A stretch of DNA of 6,526 nt from Gammaproteobacteria bacterium (GTDB taxonomy: Bacteria; Pseudomonadota; Gammaproteobacteria; UBA9214): NCBI GenBank assembly GCA_003454335.1, contig DMKK01000258.1, positions 1-6,526 of the forward strand, in the 5' to 3' direction. The stretch's first letter is position 1; the number at the start of each line of letters is the position of its first letter. The notes under the pieces were generated by a model, which ran no database searches, was not told the origin of the DNA, and saw only the letters and a list, made by a program, of their open reading frames with translations. Both the position numbers and the translations under genes were made by a program. Below are positions 4,528 through 6,526 of this stretch, one piece after another.

Positions 4528-5892
4528 ATGGCCAAGCACCGCCCTGTTGTACACCATTTACGCACTTATGGCATTGCCGGACTGTTAGCACTCGGCAGCG
4601 GCAGCGCGTTTGCCAGTAGTTTTGCCCTGATTGAACAAAGCGTCAGCAGCATGGGCACCGCCTACGCCAAAGGCTCGGCCGGCCTTGATGATGCCAGCAC
4701 CATCTACTTTAACCCGGCCGGCATGGCACGCCTGCACGGATCACACCTGTCCGGCGGCTTGCACATTATCAACTCGAGCACAGACTTCAAGGGCAGCGCA
4801 GAATACAATCTTCCCGGAAGCCCCCTTGACGGAGCCCCGATTGATGGCAAAAACAAAGACGACCTCGATCTGACCGCTGCCGTACCCAGCGGCTATCTCT
4901 CGCACCAGTACAGCGACAAGGTCTGGTTCGGACTGGGCATCAACGTACCGTTTGGCCTTGAAACTGACTACAGCGATGGATGGGTGGGACGCTACCACTC
5001 GATAAAATCGGAAATGTTAACCGTCAACGTCAATCCGTCAATAGCCTTCAGATTCAACGACAACGTCTCGATCGGGTTTGGCCTCAACGCACTGTATGCA
5101 GACGGCGAACTGACCAATGCAGTCGATGGCGGCCTGATTCTCGCATCACAAGGCGCACCGGTCATGCCCGGCTCCAGAGAATATGATGGCAAGTCAAAGC
5201 TGACCGGAGATGACTGGGGCTACGGCTTTAATGCCGGGCTACTGCTGGAACCGACACAGAACACCCGTGTCGGCCTGCACTACCGTTCCGAGGTCGATCT
5301 GACGCTCGACGGTGATTCAAAGATCAGCGGACTTGATGGTCCTCTGGCAGCATTAAACGGCAAAGAGGATGCCAAGCTGGACATCACCCTGCCGGACAGT
5401 GTTTCACTCAGCGGTTATCTTGCGTTTAACACGCGCTGGGCCGTCATGGCAGATGTCACCTGGACACAGTGGAGCGACATCGACACACTGGATACAAAAA
5501 CACAAAGCGGCACACGCAGCGTCGCGGTATGGGACTACGATGACAGCTTCCGCTATGCCCTGGGCACCGAGTTTACCCCCAGCCGGACATGGACATTCCG
5601 CACCGGTGTTGCCTATGATGAAACCCCGATCCCCAAGGACAGCCTGCGCTCCCCCCGGGTCCCGGGTAACGATCGCACCTGGCTGACACTGGGTATGACC
5701 TATCGCTATACGCCAAACCTGACCTTTGACTTTGGCTACGCACACCTGTTTGTTGATGACCCGAAACTCAAGGGTGTATCCGACAACCACCTCCCGACCA
5801 GCGGGCAAACAACAGGCTCCCACAGCCTGTCCGGCGATTATGATTCATCTGTCGATATGTTGAGCGCGCAGGTGAACTGGAAGTTCAGATAA
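4528..5892 (+). CDS. FadL/TodX/OmpP1-family outer-membrane hydrophobe transporter
   Basis: A 454-residue outer-membrane protein. The signal peptide covers about residues 1-28 (a leucine/glycine core ending SAFA before SSF). The mature N-terminus FALIEQSVSSMGTAYAKGSAG...DDASTIYFNPAGMARL is the characteristic hatch of the FadL family, including the NPAGM motif. The rest is a repetitive beta-strand pattern, with conserved-looking blocks GLGINVPFGLETDY..GWVGRYH, WGYGFNAGLLLEP, TRVGLHYRSEV, LPDSVSLSGYLAFN, WAVMADVTWTQWS, WTFRTGVAYDETP and LTFDFGYAHLFV. The C-terminal strand ends VNWKFR. Length is normal for the family (about 420-470). Family members let long-chain fatty acids or aromatic hydrocarbons cross the outer membrane by lateral diffusion; the substrate cannot be told here. 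It is intact, alone in its transcription unit as far as can be seen, and closed by a strong terminator. The start was set by the ribosome binding site. Confidence 0.92.
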   Translation: MAKHRPVVHHLRTYGIAGLLALGSGSAFASSFALIEQSVSSMGTAYAKGSAGLDDASTIYFNPAGMARLHGSHLSGGLHIINSSTDFKGSAEYNLPGSPLDGAPIDGKNKDDLDLTAAVPSGYLSHQYSDKVWFGLGINVPFGLETDYSDGWVGRYHSIKSEMLTVNVNPSIAFRFNDNVSIGFGLNALYADGELTNAVDGGLILASQGAPVMPGSREYDGKSKLTGDDWGYGFNAGLLLEPTQNTRVGLHYRSEVDLTLDGDSKISGLDGPLAALNGKEDAKLDITLPDSVSLSGYLAFNTRWAVMADVTWTQWSDIDTLDTKTQSGTRSVAVWDYDDSFRYALGTEFTPSRTWTFRTGVAYDETPIPKDSLRSPRVPGNDRTWLTLGMTYRYTPNLTFDFGYAHLFVDDPKLKGVSDNHLPTSGQTTGSHSLSGDYDSSVDMLSAQVNWKFR

Positions 5893-5905
5893 ACCCCGCC
5901 TGAAT

Positions 5906-5955
5906 AACAGGCAAAAAAAACCCCGGTCACTAACCGGGGTTTTTTTATGCCTGTT
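5906..5955. terminator. Bidirectional intrinsic terminator between fadL-family gene and tusA
   Basis: CCCCGGT (5921-5927) and ACCGGGG (5933-5939) form a 7-bp GC stem with a 5-base loop. It is flanked by A8 on the left and T7 on the right, so it terminates on both strands. The pairing extends through the A/T tracts and, with one bulged base, through AACAGGCA (5906-5913) and TGCCTGTT (5948-5955). It lies 13 bp after the fadL-family stop and 16 bp after the convergent tusA stop. Confidence 0.93.
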
Positions 5956-5971
5956 TCGATGAACGTCTGCG

Positions 5972-6205
5972 TTAGCCGCCCTTCTTCATCAGGAACAGGA
6001 ATTTGCCATCTTCTTCCGAAGAAGACATCAGCTCATTGCCAGTCTGCTTGGCAAACGCCTCAAAATCCTTGACCGAACCCGGGTCTGTTGCAATGATGCG
6101 CAACACCTTGCCAGCTTCCATACCATTCAGCGCCTTCTTTGCACGCAAGATAGGCAAGGGGCAATTCAGGCCCGTTGCATCGAGTTCCTCATCAAAATCT
6201 GCCAT
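5972..6205 (-). CDS. TusA/SirA-family sulfur carrier protein
   Basis: A 77-residue cytoplasmic protein of the TusA (SirA/YeeD) family. The signature LDATGLNCPLPILRAKKAL contains the CPxP motif with catalytic C15, followed by the usual beta-alpha-beta-alpha-beta-beta pattern (GKVLRIIATDPGSVKDFEAFAKQTG, then KFLFLMKK). Family members carry persulfide sulfur on the cysteine, for tRNA thiolation, molybdenum-cofactor homeostasis or, in sulfur oxidisers, dissimilatory sulfur transfer. No rhd, dsrE or hdr genes lie next to it, so the dissimilatory role is not supported here. It is divergent from the bepA-like gene; the same pairing occurs in Pseudomonas aeruginosa (PA1006/PA1005, recalled), which argues for the housekeeping paralogue. 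AAGGAG 7 bp before the ATG supports the start. Confidence 0.93.
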   Translation of the reverse strand: MADFDEELDATGLNCPLPILRAKKALNGMEAGKVLRIIATDPGSVKDFEAFAKQTGNELMSSSEEDGKFLFLMKKGG

Positions 6206-6404
6206 TACGACTCTCCTTTATAAATGTTTAGTGCTATTTTATCGAATCCGACTGTGCGGACCATTGATAAAGAGATTAGAATACATGCGAGAACTTATGA
6301 TATCACGCCCCGGAAGGCAAGCCCCCATCGGGGAAATCTTTTGACAGTAACCCACTGAACCCGGACGTCAATTCCCTGTCTGACCTGATTCAGCATTATT
6401 TATA
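6206..6404. other. Divergent intergenic region between tusA and bepA-like gene
   Basis: No gene is supported. The tusA ribosome binding site is AAGGAG at 6218-6213 on the minus strand. CCCC-ATC-GGGG (around 6323-6333) can form a small hairpin followed by AAATCTTTT, a poor terminator. TTGACA at 6341-6346 lacks a -10 at normal spacing. TATAAT at 6401-6406 lies at the right end, next to the bepA-like start. Confidence 0.5.
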
Positions 6405-6406
6405 AT
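6401..6406 (+). promoter_or_regulatory. Candidate -10 box (TATAAT) for the bepA-like gene
   Basis: A perfect -10 hexamer overlapping the first possible ATG (6405). The best -35 is CTGACC at 6380-6385, four of six bases at a short 15-bp spacing. If real, transcription begins near 6413 and the first usable ATG is 6417, giving a nearly leaderless mRNA. It may also be chance. Confidence 0.3.
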
Positions 6407-6526
6407 GACTCTAAATATGCACATCATCTTCCGACTGCTACTCAGTCTGCTACTCATCCTGAGGCCCTCGGCCGTCCTGCCGCAATCAAATTTTGACGAC
6501 CTTCCCAACCTGGGAGATGCTTCCGG
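6405..6526 (+). CDS. BepA-like periplasmic M48 metalloprotease, 5' fragment
   Basis: An open frame running off the right edge; 40 codons are visible. The translation begins MTLNMHIIFRLLLSLLLILR, a signal peptide, and then reads SNFDDLPNLGDAS. The LP(D/N)LGD(A/S)S motif just after the signal peptide is typical of BepA/YfgC, a periplasmic M48 zinc protease and TPR chaperone that assists outer-membrane protein assembly and LptD maturation. The HEXXH zinc site and the TPR repeats lie beyond the window. Neither ATG (6405 or 6417) has a Shine-Dalgarno. Divergence from a TusA-family gene matches the Pseudomonas arrangement and supports the call. I list the longer start; 6417 is equally possible. Confidence 0.65.
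   Translation, partial: MTLNMHIIFRLLLSLLLILRPSAVLPQSNFDDLPNLGDAS

Noticed and set aside
6341..6346. TTGACA as a -35 box for the bepA-like gene
   Set aside because: No -10-like hexamer lies 16-18 bp downstream, and TATAAT at 6401 is 54 bp away.
1..6526. CRISPR array, tRNA or rRNA gene, transposase or phage genes
   Set aside because: No regularly spaced direct repeats, no tRNA-like cloverleaf or rRNA sequence recognised, and no mobile-element protein in any frame; the only repeats are short palindromic elements.

Overview
The window looks like chromosomal DNA from a gammaproteobacterium, probably a respiratory or sulfur-oxidising lineage. I infer this from a RegB/RegA-type redox two-component pair, a FadL-family porin, a TusA protein divergent from the start of a BepA-like gene, and GC-rich REP-like repeats with the 'TGTGGGAG...' signature common in that class. 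Genus cannot be fixed from this sequence.

Layout. Positions 1-103 hold repeats only. Positions 104-2215 are a tight minus-strand operon, read right to left: an outer-membrane beta-barrel with an N-terminal Cys-Cys-x-x-Cys cluster and many methionines, a small monohaem cytochrome c lipoprotein, and a secreted TlpA-like thioredoxin whose start overlaps the cytochrome stop. Positions 2216-2399 are a divergent control region with an AT-rich promoter stretch and a perfect 17-bp dyad that matches the published RegA/PrrA half-site pattern. Positions 2400-4312 carry regB and regA on the plus strand, separated by a short REP-like repeat that contains the regB stop codon. A 200-bp structured gap leads to a fadL-family gene (4528-5892). 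A strong bidirectional terminator (5906-5955) separates it from the convergent tusA (5972-6205, minus). After a 199-bp divergent gap, the 5' end of a bepA-like periplasmic metalloprotease gene runs off the right edge.

How the genes may work together. RegB carries the expected H-box, the GGxxNPF quinone-site motif and the redox cysteine; RegA carries the phospho-acceptor Asp and the Fis-type helix-turn-helix. The divergent operon is entirely cell-envelope and redox related. The proposal most worth testing is that RegA, acting through the dyad at 2343-2359, controls both regB and an envelope module (barrel, haem lipoprotein, thioredoxin) for handling a metal or a redox substrate. This association is inference: the individual families are known, but I do not recognise the combination as a described system. 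FadL, TusA and BepA look like ordinary neighbours.
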